Positions 18,758-29,467 of a stretch of DNA of 59,798 nt are shown here, piece by piece; position 1 is the first letter of the stretch, and every line of letters begins with the position of its first letter. The stretch covers positions 1 to 59,798 of the forward strand of contig CAJQRF010000017.1 in NCBI GenBank assembly GCA_905612235.1, written 5' to 3'. The notes below the pieces were generated by a model. The model searched no databases. It saw only the letters and a list, made by a program, of their open reading frames with translations, and had not been told where the DNA came from. This stretch comes from an uncultured Pelagibacteraceae bacterium. Its GTDB lineage: Bacteria; Pseudomonadota; Alphaproteobacteria; Pelagibacterales; Pelagibacteraceae. The position numbers were made by a program, and so were the translations under genes.

Positions 18758-19621
18758 ATGCCAGAACTTCCAGAAGTAGAAATTATCAAAAGATCTTTAT
18801 TAAAAATGGTGATTAAAGCAAAAATAATTGATATTAAAATTAATAATAAAAATTTACGCTATAAAATACCTAATAATTTTTCTTCCTCTTTAATAGGCGA
18901 AAAAATATTAAAAATCAAAAGAAGGTCTAAATACTTAATTTTTTGTTTTAAAAAAAAAATACTTTTAGTTCATCTTGGAATGAGTGGAAAAATATTTATT
19001 ATAAGAAAAAATTATAGCACATCATTTAAAAAAACTTTTTATCATAATATAAATATACTAGAAAAACATAACCATATATATTTTAAGTTAAATAATGGAT
19101 TTTATATAATATATAATGATGTTAGAAGATTTGGCTTTTTAAAATTATATAAAAATACTAAAATAAAACAAATTCCATTCTTATCAAAACTTGGTATAGA
19201 GCCGTTTAACAAGAAATTTAATCAAAAATACTTTCAAAAATTTATATCAGACAGAAAAAAAAATATAAAAAATTTATTATTAGATCAGACTTTTGTCAGT
19301 GGACTTGGAAATATTTATGCAAATGAAGTTTTGTTTGAATCAAAAATTAGTCCTTTAAGAGGTTGCAAAAATTTAAGCAAAAATGAAATTCGAATAATAA
19401 TAAAAAATATTAAGAAAATTTTAAAGTTATCAATTTCTAAAGGTGGATCATCCATCAAGGATTTTAAAGATACGAAAGGAATAAGTGGCAAATTTCAACA
19501 GTTCTTTAAGGTATACGGAAGACAAAATAAAAATTGTTCACGTGTAACGTGTAATAACAAAATTAAAAAAATAAAAATATCTAATAGATCTTCATATTAT
19601 TGTAGTGAGTGTCAAAGTTAA
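18758..19621 (+). CDS. mutM: Formamidopyrimidine-DNA glycosylase
   Basis: MutM excises 8-oxoguanine and other oxidised purines. The 287-residue protein begins MPELPEVE, giving the catalytic Pro2 and Glu3 and fixing the start. HLGMSGK is conserved, and DQTFVSGLGNIYANEVLF is the helix-two-turn-helix DNA-binding segment. The C-terminal zinc finger has CSRVTC and YYCSECQS cysteine pairs. The protein is unusually rich in Lys, Asn and Ile, as expected from the AT bias. It ends 47 bp before rpsT. Confidence 0.96.
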   Translation: MPELPEVEIIKRSLLKMVIKAKIIDIKINNKNLRYKIPNNFSSSLIGEKILKIKRRSKYLIFCFKKKILLVHLGMSGKIFIIRKNYSTSFKKTFYHNINILEKHNHIYFKLNNGFYIIYNDVRRFGFLKLYKNTKIKQIPFLSKLGIEPFNKKFNQKYFQKFISDRKKNIKNLLLDQTFVSGLGNIYANEVLFESKISPLRGCKNLSKNEIRIIIKNIKKILKLSISKGGSSIKDFKDTKGISGKFQQFFKVYGRQNKNCSRVTCNNKIKKIKISNRSSYYCSECQS

Positions 19622-19627
19622 ATTGTA

Positions 19628-19658
19628 TTGACCGAGATAAAGCAAAAAGATATATAAT
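19628..19658 (+). promoter_or_regulatory. Promoter of rpsT
   Basis: TTGACC (19628-19633) is followed by TATATA at 17 bp (19651-19656), overlapping TATAAT (19653-19658). Transcription would begin about 19663-19666, only a few bases before the rpsT ATG at 19669, so the mRNA would have almost no leader. Confidence 0.6.
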
Positions 19659-19668
19659 CACAATCTTA

Positions 19669-19941
19669 ATGCCAAATACAAAATCAGCGATAAGACGCGT
19701 AAATAAAACACAAAAGCAAACTTTCAAAAATAAATTGAGAAAGAGTAAATATAAATCTGTAGTAAAAAAAATGCAAGATTACATTGACTCAGGAAAATTG
19801 AGCGAAGCTAAAAAATTTTTACCAAAATTCCACTCACAATTGATGAAGGTTGCAAAAACTGGGGTAATTAACAAAAAAACAGCTTCAAGAAAAATTTCTA
19901 GACTTACTAAAAAAATAGTTAGTATAAAAAAAAAAATATAG
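19669..19941 (+). CDS. rpsT: 30S ribosomal protein S20
   Basis: S20 is a small basic protein that binds 16S rRNA at the base of the 30S body. Starting at the ATG at 19669 gives a 90-residue protein beginning PNTKSAIRRVNKTQKQT after Met, the standard S20 start and length. An in-frame upstream ATG at 19609 exists but lies inside mutM and would add 20 unrelated residues. There is no SD, and a promoter lies directly upstream, so the mRNA may be nearly leaderless. It is next to dnaA, an arrangement seen in several alphaproteobacteria. Confidence 0.95.
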   Translation: MPNTKSAIRRVNKTQKQTFKNKLRKSKYKSVVKKMQDYIDSGKLSEAKKFLPKFHSQLMKVAKTGVINKKTASRKISRLTKKIVSIKKKI

Positions 19942-20168
19942 TCAATTAGCAGTTGATTAATCCAAAATTCAATTTTTAAACCAACTAAATAAAGATTTTT
20001 TTTTTATATAAAATCAACATGTAGTTGTAGTTAAAGTAGTCACAGTTGTATTATAAAAAAAAAAATTATTTTTTTTGACACAACCTAAAAAAATTTTCTT
20101 AATACAACTAAAAAACATTGCAAGCTGACAAAAAAAAAAATAGAACTGTCTAATCCAAAAAAAATTTT
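19942..20168 (+). promoter_or_regulatory. AT-rich dnaA upstream region with short repeats
   Basis: This 227-bp spacer holds long A and T runs, a TTGACA (20075-20080) with a CTTAAT at 17 bp as a possible dnaA promoter, and three related 8-mers: TAGTTGTA at 20022-20029, CAGTTGTA at 20043-20050 and TACAACTA (the reverse complement) at 20103-20110. No clear DnaA box (TTATCCACA type) was seen, so an origin cannot be claimed. Confidence 0.5.
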
Positions 20169-21557
20169 ATGAATAAAGTTCTGTTAAACAAAAATGTTGA
20201 AGTATCTTTAGCAAAAGAAGAGAACCTTCTTAATTGGAATCAGTTACTTGATAAATTTAAACAAAATTTTGGAAATGATATTTATGAAAGTTGGATCAAA
20301 AATTTAAGTTTTAAAAAAGAATTTAATCATTATGTTGTTTTGTCCGCGCCCACAAGATTTGTGAGAGACTGGATAGTTTCAAGATATGCAGATAAAATTC
20401 TTGATGTTATAAAAACATTTAAAAAAAGCATTGAAAGAATAGAATTTACAATTGAAGGTAATCAGGACCAACCAGAAAAATCTGAATTTCCTAATAGAAA
20501 GCACATAATACCTATCGAAAATTCGTTATCAAATTACAGTAGATTTAATCCAAATAACAGATTTGATAATTTTATGGTAGGAGAAAGTAATGAACTTGCT
20601 TATACGGCTGCAAGGAAAGTATGTGGTCAATCTTCACACTACAACCCACTGTTTATTTATAGCTCTGTTGGTATGGGAAAGACACATCTACTAAATGCAA
20701 TAGGTTTAGAAATTGATAGCAGCAAAAAAGTAATGTTTATTTCAGCCGAAAGGTTTATGTACCATTTTATAAGATCAATAAAGAGCAATGAAATGGTTAA
20801 ATTTAAAGATTTTTTTAGAATGGCAAATGTTTTTATAATTGATGATATTCAGTTTGTAAGTGGCAAAGAAGCTATGCAAGAAGAGTTTTTTCATACATTT
20901 AATGCTTTGATAGAAAGAGGTTCTCAAGTGGTAATATCGTCAAGCAAACCACCATCTGGGCTTGATAGAACACAGGAGAGAATAAAATCGAGAATGTCAG
21001 GTGGACTAGTGATTGATATCCAACCTCCTGATACGGATTTAAAAATTAAAATTCTAAAAAATAAATTTGAAGAAATTAAGATAAATTTTAAAGAAAATTA
21101 TAATTTGGATCATGATGTTTTTGAATTCCTAGCTTTTGAAATTACGTCGAGCATTAGAGAGTTGGTGGGTGCCTTAAATAGAATTTTAGCTTTTAGCAAA
21201 GCTAATACAAAATCACCAACAATTTATGAATGTAAAAAAATTTTAAAAGATTTTATTAACTCCAATAGTAAATCTATTACTGTAGAGTCTATTCAAAATT
21301 TAGTTGCTACTTATTTTAACCTTAATCTTCAAGAAATGCTTTCACCAAGAAGATCCAGATCTCTAGCTAGGCCAAGACAAATAGCAATGTATTTAGCAAA
21401 GCAACATACTACAAATTCATTACCAGAGATTGGCCGGAAATTCTCCAATAGAGATCATACAACAGTGATTCATGCTGTTAAAAAAATAGACGAATTGATT
21501 AAAAATGATAATGGAATTAGGCAAAATGTAATGGAGTTAAAAAAGAAATTTCTTTAA
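20169..21557 (+). CDS. dnaA: Chromosomal replication initiator protein DnaA
   Basis: DnaA binds and opens the origin and loads the helicase. The 462-residue protein has the N-terminal DnaB-interacting domain I (about 18-90, NWNQLLDKFKQNFGNDIYESWI), a short linker, the AAA+ domain with Walker A SSVGMGKTHLLNA (about 160-172) and Walker B FIIDDIQF, and the C-terminal DNA-binding domain with the signature RDHTTVIHAVKKI (about 436-448). The linker is short compared with the E. coli protein. dnaN follows after 8 bp. Confidence 0.97.
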   Translation: MNKVLLNKNVEVSLAKEENLLNWNQLLDKFKQNFGNDIYESWIKNLSFKKEFNHYVVLSAPTRFVRDWIVSRYADKILDVIKTFKKSIERIEFTIEGNQDQPEKSEFPNRKHIIPIENSLSNYSRFNPNNRFDNFMVGESNELAYTAARKVCGQSSHYNPLFIYSSVGMGKTHLLNAIGLEIDSSKKVMFISAERFMYHFIRSIKSNEMVKFKDFFRMANVFIIDDIQFVSGKEAMQEEFFHTFNALIERGSQVVISSSKPPSGLDRTQERIKSRMSGGLVIDIQPPDTDLKIKILKNKFEEIKINFKENYNLDHDVFEFLAFEITSSIRELVGALNRILAFSKANTKSPTIYECKKILKDFINSNSKSITVESIQNLVATYFNLNLQEMLSPRRSRSLARPRQIAMYLAKQHTTNSLPEIGRKFSNRDHTTVIHAVKKIDELIKNDNGIRQNVMELKKKFL

Positions 21558-21565
21558 AGTTTAAG

Positions 21566-22681
21566 ATGGAATTTACAATAAACAGAGATATTTTTTTAAA
21601 AGCATTGGGTCGTGCGAATGGAATTATAGAAAGAAAAACAACGTTTCCCATTTTGTCAAACGTATTAATAGAAGCCAAAGATTCAAAGATAAAAATTACA
21701 GCAACAGATCTAGATATAATTTATTTTGAAGAAGTTCTGCCGGAAGAATTAAAAAAAGAAGGTTCAACTACTACTTCAGGTAGTATACTTTATGATATAT
21801 TAAGAAAGCTTAAATCAAATGCAAAAGTTGAATTATCTCTTCAAAATTTGAACAAAATAAAATTAGTTTCAGAAAATTCAAAATTTAATCTACTATGCTT
21901 ACCACCAGATAATTTTCCTTTGTCTGAGGAAAATATTAATCAAGAAAATTTTGAAGTTCCTACTCAAAAACTACTAAAACTTTTAAATAAAACAAAAATT
22001 TCTATTTCCAATGATGAAACTAGACATTATTTAAATGGAATTTATCTTCATAAAACAAAATTAGAAAACAAATCATTTTTATGTGGAGTTGCAACTGATA
22101 GTCATAGACTTTCATCCAGCAGTCTTGAAATTGATCCTAGTATTAATATTGAACCTATTATTTTACCAAGAAAAACTATTTTTCAATTAATTTCTTTATT
22201 AGAAGAAAATGCTAGTGTAATCAAAATATCAAATAATAAGTCAAAAATTAAATTTGAAATGAATAAAAGTGTATTAATTTCCAAAGTGATTGATGGAAGA
22301 TTTCCTGATTATACTAAAGTTATACCAAAAGGTAATGATAAAATTTTACAAATAAAATTAGACGATTTTAAAAATTCTATTGATAGAGTCACTACTGTTT
22401 CTTCTGATAAAAAGGAAGGGTTAAAAATGATCATAACAAAAGACACAGTCCAATTATCAGTTAATAATCCAAGTAGCGGCGAAGGTAGTGAGAATATAGA
22501 TGGAAAATTTAATTCGAATGACTTAAACATAAGTTTTAACAGCAGGTATTTGACTGATATTGTTTCTCAAATTGAGAATGAATTTGTTATTATAAATTTA
22601 AAAGATGCGGGTTCCCCTGTATTGATCAATGATATTTCGGATAAAAATAGTTTTCATGTTGTTATGCCAATGAAAATTTGA
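21566..22681 (+). CDS. dnaN: DNA polymerase III beta subunit (sliding clamp)
   Basis: The beta clamp tethers polymerases to DNA and coordinates repair enzymes. The 371-residue length is typical of the three-domain clamp monomer. Visible markers are FPILSNVLIEAKD in domain 1, LPRKTIFQLISLL in domain 2, DGRFPDYTKVIP entering domain 3 and the C-terminal VVMPMKI peptide that contributes to the protein-binding pocket. It follows dnaA closely. recF, which usually lies between dnaN and gyrB, is absent. Confidence 0.96.
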   Translation: MEFTINRDIFLKALGRANGIIERKTTFPILSNVLIEAKDSKIKITATDLDIIYFEEVLPEELKKEGSTTTSGSILYDILRKLKSNAKVELSLQNLNKIKLVSENSKFNLLCLPPDNFPLSEENINQENFEVPTQKLLKLLNKTKISISNDETRHYLNGIYLHKTKLENKSFLCGVATDSHRLSSSSLEIDPSINIEPIILPRKTIFQLISLLEENASVIKISNNKSKIKFEMNKSVLISKVIDGRFPDYTKVIPKGNDKILQIKLDDFKNSIDRVTTVSSDKKEGLKMIITKDTVQLSVNNPSSGEGSENIDGKFNSNDLNISFNSRYLTDIVSQIENEFVIINLKDAGSPVLINDISDKNSFHVVMPMKI

Positions 22682-22693
22682 CTTTTTTTGTTT

Positions 22694-22722
22694 AAATATA
22701 AAAATAGATTATTTTTATATTT
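22694..22722. repeat. Perfect AT-only inverted repeat between dnaN and gyrB
   Basis: AAATATAAAAATA (22694-22706) and TATTTTTATATTT (22710-22722) are perfect 13-bp inverted arms around GAT. It begins 12 bp after the dnaN stop. It could work as a weak terminator or processing hairpin, or be a protein site. There is no G or C in the stem, so RNA hairpin stability would be low. Confidence 0.6.
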
Positions 22723-22809
22723 TTCATTAAGTTACCATTCAATACCAACGATAATTTGAGCAATACATTTGTTGAAGATGTAATTAATTAAAAAAAAGTG
22801 TTAAAATAA

Positions 22810-24906
<2,097 letters not shown>

Positions 24907-24913
24907 TTTTCGA

Positions 24914-26200
24914 ATGAAATTTTCGGAAGTTTTTACATCAAAGGACAGTATACAATTAGATAAAAAAACTTTAGTTATTCTTCGTTGGCTAGCTCTAACA
25001 GGACAATTTCTGACGATAAGCTTTGTTTATTTTATTCTTAATTTTAAAATATACTTTTTTTACTGCTCACTAATTATTTTTGTTGGAGCTCTAACTAATT
25101 TTTATTTACAATTTAAAGTTAAAGTTAATCAACTAAATAGTTCAACTTCCACAATTTTTTTATTTTACGATGTTTTCCAATTAGCTTTTCTTCTGTATTT
25201 GAATGGAGGAATTACAAATCCATTCGTAATTTTGTTAGTTGTGCCAGCGATAGTAGCATCAACTTTTTTGACTTTAAAAAACACAATCAATTTATCTATT
25301 ACAACAATAATTATTCTTATTATTTTAACAATTAATCACTATCCCTTACCACATTCAGGTGAATTACATTTTCATGTTCCAAATTATTATTTATTTGCGA
25401 TACCAATTTCAATAATAATAGGTCTAATTTTTTTAACATACTTTGGAGCCAGATTTGGAATAGAATCTAGAAAACGGAGTGAAGCACTAAATAAACTAGA
25501 ATTAATTCTAGCGAAAGAACATGAATTGGAATCTATAGGTTTGCAAGCTGCCGCGGCTGCACACTCTTTAGGAACACCACTATCTACAATCACTGTAGTT
25601 TCTAGGGAACTGCAAAAAGAAATAGGAAAAGATCCTAAATACTCAAAAGATATCGACTTATTAATATCGCAAACAAAGAGATGCTCTGATATCTTAAAAA
25701 ATCTCTCTCAAGATCAACTTAAAGAGGATAGTTTTTTAACTGACATTAAAATTGAAGATTTATTAAATGAAATTATCAGATCGTTTTCTGAAATTTCTAA
25801 TAAAAAGTTAATATTAGATAATAAAAATAACAAAAGTAATCCTAAAATCGAAAAAACATTAGAGATAACATACGGATTAAGAAATTTTATTGGGAACGCA
25901 GTTAAGTATAGTAATTCATTAGTTAAAATAACTTTAGAAAGCAATGATGCTATTACCAAAGTTCAGATATCAGATGATGGACCTGGATTTAATGAAGATA
26001 TTATTGATGTATTAGGTGAACCTTATATAAGATCTAAAGATAAAATGATTAATTCTAAATCTGGATTGGGTTTAGGAACATTTATAGGAAAAACACTTTT
26101 AGAAAGAATGAAAGCCAAAGTAGTTTTTGGCAAAAGCCCAACAACTAATGGCGCAATGGTAACTGTAAGCTGGCAAACTAGCAGCTTAGTTTCTATTTAG
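24914..26200 (+). CDS. regB: Redox sensor histidine kinase, RegB/PrrB/ActS family
   Basis: RegB senses quinone redox state and phosphorylates RegA, controlling energy and carbon genes in alphaproteobacteria. The 428-residue protein has about six membrane helices (about 20-180), the quinone-site motif GGITNPF (98-104), an H-box AAAAHSLGTPLSTI with His217, and Cys257 exactly 40 residues later, the spacing of the redox-active Cys265 after His225 in Rhodobacter capsulatus RegB. The ATPase domain shows GDGPGFN-like DDGPGFN and GLGLGTFI. It starts 7 bp after gyrB. The partner regA is 3.3 kb away, beyond a polyamine cluster. The 3' end overlaps the convergent ureohydrolase gene by 8 bp. Confidence 0.93.
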   Translation: MKFSEVFTSKDSIQLDKKTLVILRWLALTGQFLTISFVYFILNFKIYFFYCSLIIFVGALTNFYLQFKVKVNQLNSSTSTIFLFYDVFQLAFLLYLNGGITNPFVILLVVPAIVASTFLTLKNTINLSITTIIILIILTINHYPLPHSGELHFHVPNYYLFAIPISIIIGLIFLTYFGARFGIESRKRSEALNKLELILAKEHELESIGLQAAAAAHSLGTPLSTITVVSRELQKEIGKDPKYSKDIDLLISQTKRCSDILKNLSQDQLKEDSFLTDIKIEDLLNEIIRSFSEISNKKLILDNKNNKSNPKIEKTLEITYGLRNFIGNAVKYSNSLVKITLESNDAITKVQISDDGPGFNEDIIDVLGEPYIRSKDKMINSKSGLGLGTFIGKTLLERMKAKVVFGKSPTTNGAMVTVSWQTSSLVSI

Positions 26201-27080
26201 TTTTTTTAAATTCAAAAGAATATGCAATTATTTTATATGCAAGCTTGGCTACCAAAAAATTATAAGAATTAAATCCTTTAATCGGAGATAATTCATTAAT
26301 ATCAGCTCCAACAATATTAGAGTTTTTTGCTGCAATTTTAATTATATTTAAAGTCTCATCCCATAATAAACCTCCTGGTTCTGGAGTGCCTGTTGCAGGC
26401 ATAATACTTGAGTCTAGTCCATCAACATCGAAAGTTAAATATACAGTTTTGTTTTTAATTAATTTCTTAAATTTATTTAAATTCCAATTTAATTTATCTT
26501 TTGCCCAAAAAATATTTATTCTAGAAGAATTTTTTTTTAAATATGGGACTTCACTTCTAGAAATATTCCTTATTCCAAATGAAATAACAGATACATTTTT
26601 ATGATCTAAACATCTTTTAATTGCAGAAGCATGGGAAAATTTTTGGCCATTATAGCTTTCTCTCAAATCTGCATGTGCATCAAAATGCAATAAACATAAT
26701 TTTTTATATCTATTAACAAATGGAGCAATACATCCTGGAGTTATCGAGTGTTCACCACCAAATGTAATTGGAAAAAGTTTTTTATTTAAAATTTCCTCAT
26801 TTACACTGGACATTTTTTTTAGGGCTTTTTCAATATTTTTTTCAATTTTAAATGGTTTTAAAGTTTTTATTCCAATTTTCTTATAAGGCTCACAATTTAA
26901 TTCTTCATCATATAATTCAACTTGATATGAAGCTTTGATTATTTCTTTTGGACCATTTTTAGTACCACCACCGTAACTTACAGTTTTTTCTAGACCAAAA
27001 GGAACAACAACTACTTTTTCTTTAAAAGTAAATTTATTATCAATTCCAAGAAAGCCTTTTTTATTTGGTAAATATTTCAC
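26193..27080 (-). CDS. speB: Agmatinase-like ureohydrolase
   Basis: Ureohydrolases release urea from agmatine, arginine or related guanidino compounds using two manganese ions. The metal ligands are visible: GGEHS, HFDAHADLR, SHAS and TFDVDGLDSSIMPATGTPEPGG, the last being typical of agmatinases. I prefer a GTG start at 27080, two bases after the preceding gene's stop, giving 295 residues; a TTG at 27128 would overlap the upstream gene by 46 bp. The cluster with ornithine decarboxylase and a deoxyhypusine-synthase-like enzyme points to polyamines. Arginine or guanidinobutyrate as substrate remain possible. Confidence 0.85.
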   Translation of the reverse strand: MKYLPNKKGFLGIDNKFTFKEKVVVVPFGLEKTVSYGGGTKNGPKEIIKASYQVELYDEELNCEPYKKIGIKTLKPFKIEKNIEKALKKMSSVNEEILNKKLFPITFGGEHSITPGCIAPFVNRYKKLCLLHFDAHADLRESYNGQKFSHASAIKRCLDHKNVSVISFGIRNISRSEVPYLKKNSSRINIFWAKDKLNWNLNKFKKLIKNKTVYLTFDVDGLDSSIMPATGTPEPGGLLWDETLNIIKIAAKNSNIVGADINELSPIKGFNSYNFLVAKLAYKIIAYSFEFKKTK

Positions 27081-27082
27081 TT

Positions 27083-28129
27083 TTAACCAAATATATTTGA
27101 AAAATTTTTGAGTTTTCTTTGCTCCCAATGCTTACGATGGTAAGCATCACTAGCTATTAGTGGAAGAACACTAGTTGCTTCAGCAAAAACCATTTGTTCT
27201 TTTGAAACATCAACCTTACCCCATGAGCTTGCTTCTTTGAGCGTTGAGCTGCTACAAGCACCATCTCTGGTGTCAGCAACAGTAATTTGCACTGCGTATT
27301 TATGCATATCTACTTTTTTGCCTAAAAGTTCTGCACAAACTACAGTATCCTGCACAAAGTTTTTTGGCACACCACCACCAATCATAAGAAGTCCTGAAGA
27401 TTTAGACTTTATTTTTATTTCAGTTAATTCTCTGAATTCTCTAATTGAATCTATAGTTAAACATTTTTTAGGATTTTTTTCTTGATGCATAACCAGCCCA
27501 AATCCAGCACTAGAATCTGTAAAAGCGGGACAAAAAATTGGGACGTTGTTATCGTGGGCAGTTTCAATCAATGAGCCTTTCTTTTTTGAATTAGTTTTTA
27601 AATATTTTCCCATTTCTTTTATAAATTCTCTAGATGTATAAGGTCTAGGTTCTAGCAAATCTGCTATATCACAAATAGTTTTATCGCAAGCCTGAAGTTC
27701 CTCTTCATCGATGTAAGTGTCATATATGCGATCTATATAGTTTTCTCTTAATTGAGAATCATCTTGAAACTGCGATCCTTGGTAATGTCTAAACCCTAAT
27801 GCTTCAAAAAAATCCATATCAATAATTGAAGCTCCAGTAGCGACTACCACGTCTATCATTTTGTATTTTATCATATCAGAGTATATCTTCATACAACCTG
27901 CCGCTGATGTTGATCCTGCAAGTGTTAAAAAAGTTGTGCAATTTTTATCAGATAACATTTCATTAAAAATAGCAGAAGCTCTAGCAGTGTCCCTTGATGT
28001 AAAAGACATTTTGTCCATTGAGTCAATTATTTTCCTAGAGTCAAACGATGTTATATCAATATGTTCTACAGGTTTTTTTAAAAAGGTCTTTTTGTTATGA
28101 CCTAAATTAGAATTTTTTGGATTATTCAT
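27083..28129 (-). CDS. Deoxyhypusine synthase-like enzyme (probable polyamine aminobutyl transferase)
   Basis: The 348-residue protein belongs to the deoxyhypusine synthase family. The NAD-binding GGGVPKNF (251-258) and the catalytic lysine in EASSWGKVDV (Lys305, matching Lys329 of the human enzyme) are present, as are TLAGSTSAAGC near residue 70 and VVATGASIIDMDF near residue 95. Eukaryotes and archaea use this enzyme to modify eIF5A, a protein bacteria lack, and some bacterial members make homospermidine. With ornithine decarboxylase upstream and a ureohydrolase downstream, transfer of an aminobutyl group between polyamines is the best guess. It lies directly behind the decarboxylase gene with no gap. 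The product is not determined by the sequence. Confidence 0.85.
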   Translation of the reverse strand: MNNPKNSNLGHNKKTFLKKPVEHIDITSFDSRKIIDSMDKMSFTSRDTARASAIFNEMLSDKNCTTFLTLAGSTSAAGCMKIYSDMIKYKMIDVVVATGASIIDMDFFEALGFRHYQGSQFQDDSQLRENYIDRIYDTYIDEEELQACDKTICDIADLLEPRPYTSREFIKEMGKYLKTNSKKKGSLIETAHDNNVPIFCPAFTDSSAGFGLVMHQEKNPKKCLTIDSIREFRELTEIKIKSKSSGLLMIGGGVPKNFVQDTVVCAELLGKKVDMHKYAVQITVADTRDGACSSSTLKEASSWGKVDVSKEQMVFAEATSVLPLIASDAYHRKHWEQRKLKNFSNIFG

Positions 28130-29308
28130 TTAAGCAACTAGGTAACTAGAAGTACTATCTTTTTCATACATGGACATTATAGGTTTATCATGAACTTCAA
28201 AAATTTTATCAGAATAAAATCCGTTAAACTTAGTTCTAAAAGTTAGCGCATATGCACCAAGCTGTCCAACTTCTATGTAATCACCTTCCTTTAAATTATT
28301 CGGCAAGACAAAAGGGCCTTTCATAAAATCTGCACTGTCACAAGTGGGTCCGTATAAACTAAAAGAAGTTAATTTTTTAGAAGTCATTCTACCATTAGAT
28401 ATCATTCTTGTAGGAAGAACAAAGTTTAATACTCCTGCATCAAATAAACTTCCATAAGTTCCATCATTAATATAAATTTTTTGTTTTTTTCTAAGAACCA
28501 CTTTAACTATTGACGATCCACTTTCAGCAACAAGAGCTCTACCAGGTTCACATAATAATTCAGGTTTATTTTCTAATTTTAAGTTATCAAAAGCTTTTTT
28601 AATTTCACTCATATAATTTTCTAATGGTTGAGGGTTTAAATCTGGATAAATGGATGGAAATCCTCCGCCCACATTTATAATATCTGGAATTATTTTAGTT
28701 TTTTTAATTATATTTCCAACTTCACGAATTCCTTTAGAGTATGAAATAGGATGCATGCATTGAGATCCTACATGAAAACTTAAACCAACTTTTTTAGCAT
28801 GAGCTTTGGCAAGTCTTAACAAACCCAAGGCTTCACCAGGGAGTGCACCGAATTTTTGTGATAAATCAATTTCCGCATGTTCATTTGAAATTGAAATTCT
28901 AATATAAAGAGTTAAATCTTTAGCACCTTTTGTAGCTTCAATAATTTTTTGAAGCTCTTCTTTTGTATCTAATGCAAAGTCACGAATATTATAATTATTA
29001 TAAGCTTCCTCAATATGCTCACGGCTTTTTACTGTATTCATATAGTAAGGCCTTGCTTTTGGAAGCATTCTTTTAATAAGCTTAATCTCGTTAATCGAAG
29101 CTACATCGAATCGACTAATTCCGTTTTCAGAAATACACCTAATAACTTTCTCATTAGGATTAGTTTTTACAGCGTATAATATATTTCCAGGAAAACTGTT
29201 TCTAAACCAGCCACATGCTGATTTTATCGAATCAGGTCTTATGCAATAAATTGGTTCTACTGGTCTAATAGTGTTAACTAGCTCGTCAACAGAATTAAAT
29301 TTTTGCAT
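28130..29308 (-). CDS. Ornithine (or ornithine/lysine) decarboxylase, alanine racemase fold
   Basis: This PLP enzyme makes putrescine from ornithine. The 392-residue protein has the PLP lysine in YAVKTNP (Lys48 from this start), the HVGSQ motif, GGGFPS, EPGRALVAE (phosphate/PLP site) and GPTCDSAD, whose Cys-Asp pair is the catalytic tip found in eukaryotic-type ornithine decarboxylases. The ATG at 29308 is preceded by AGGA at 8 nt, so I chose it over a TTG at 29335. It is first in a three-gene polyamine operon and divergent from regA. Lysine activity cannot be excluded. Confidence 0.88.
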   Translation of the reverse strand: MQKFNSVDELVNTIRPVEPIYCIRPDSIKSACGWFRNSFPGNILYAVKTNPNEKVIRCISENGISRFDVASINEIKLIKRMLPKARPYYMNTVKSREHIEEAYNNYNIRDFALDTKEELQKIIEATKGAKDLTLYIRISISNEHAEIDLSQKFGALPGEALGLLRLAKAHAKKVGLSFHVGSQCMHPISYSKGIREVGNIIKKTKIIPDIINVGGGFPSIYPDLNPQPLENYMSEIKKAFDNLKLENKPELLCEPGRALVAESGSSIVKVVLRKKQKIYINDGTYGSLFDAGVLNFVLPTRMISNGRMTSKKLTSFSLYGPTCDSADFMKGPFVLPNNLKEGDYIEVGQLGAYALTFRTKFNGFYSDKIFEVHDKPIMSMYEKDSTSSYLVA

Positions 29309-29398
29309 CTCATGTATCCTTTTTTTGTTACACAAAAAATTTATAAAAAATGCTCTTAAACTTTTTTTATAGAAATAGTGAGTAATGTAAAGAAAAAA

Positions 29399-29414
29399 TT
29401 TTCAATGTTGAAAA
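29399..29414. repeat. Inverted repeat in the ornithine decarboxylase/regA divergent spacer
   Basis: TTTTCAA and TTGAAAA are perfect 7-bp arms around TG. It lies in the 159-bp divergent spacer and just before a TTGACC (29423-29428), a possible -35 for regA. It may be an operator for either gene. Confidence 0.35.
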
Positions 29415-29467
29415 CTTATTTTTTGACCCTATATACTATTAATAGTTAAATTTTATAATTTAAAAAA

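Noticed and set aside
19942-20168. Origin of replication upstream of dnaA
   Set aside because: The region is AT-rich and has repeats, but no TTATCCACA-type DnaA boxes could be found; in alphaproteobacteria the origin is often elsewhere. Kept only as a regulatory region.
27080-27128. TTG start of the ureohydrolase gene at 27128
   Set aside because: It would put 16 residues with no family similarity inside the upstream gene. A GTG at 27080, just after that gene's stop, gives a normal-length protein.
29309-29467. speF-type RNA leader of the ornithine decarboxylase gene
   Set aside because: Alphaproteobacteria can have such a leader before ornithine decarboxylase, but no long conserved stem could be drawn in this AT-rich spacer.
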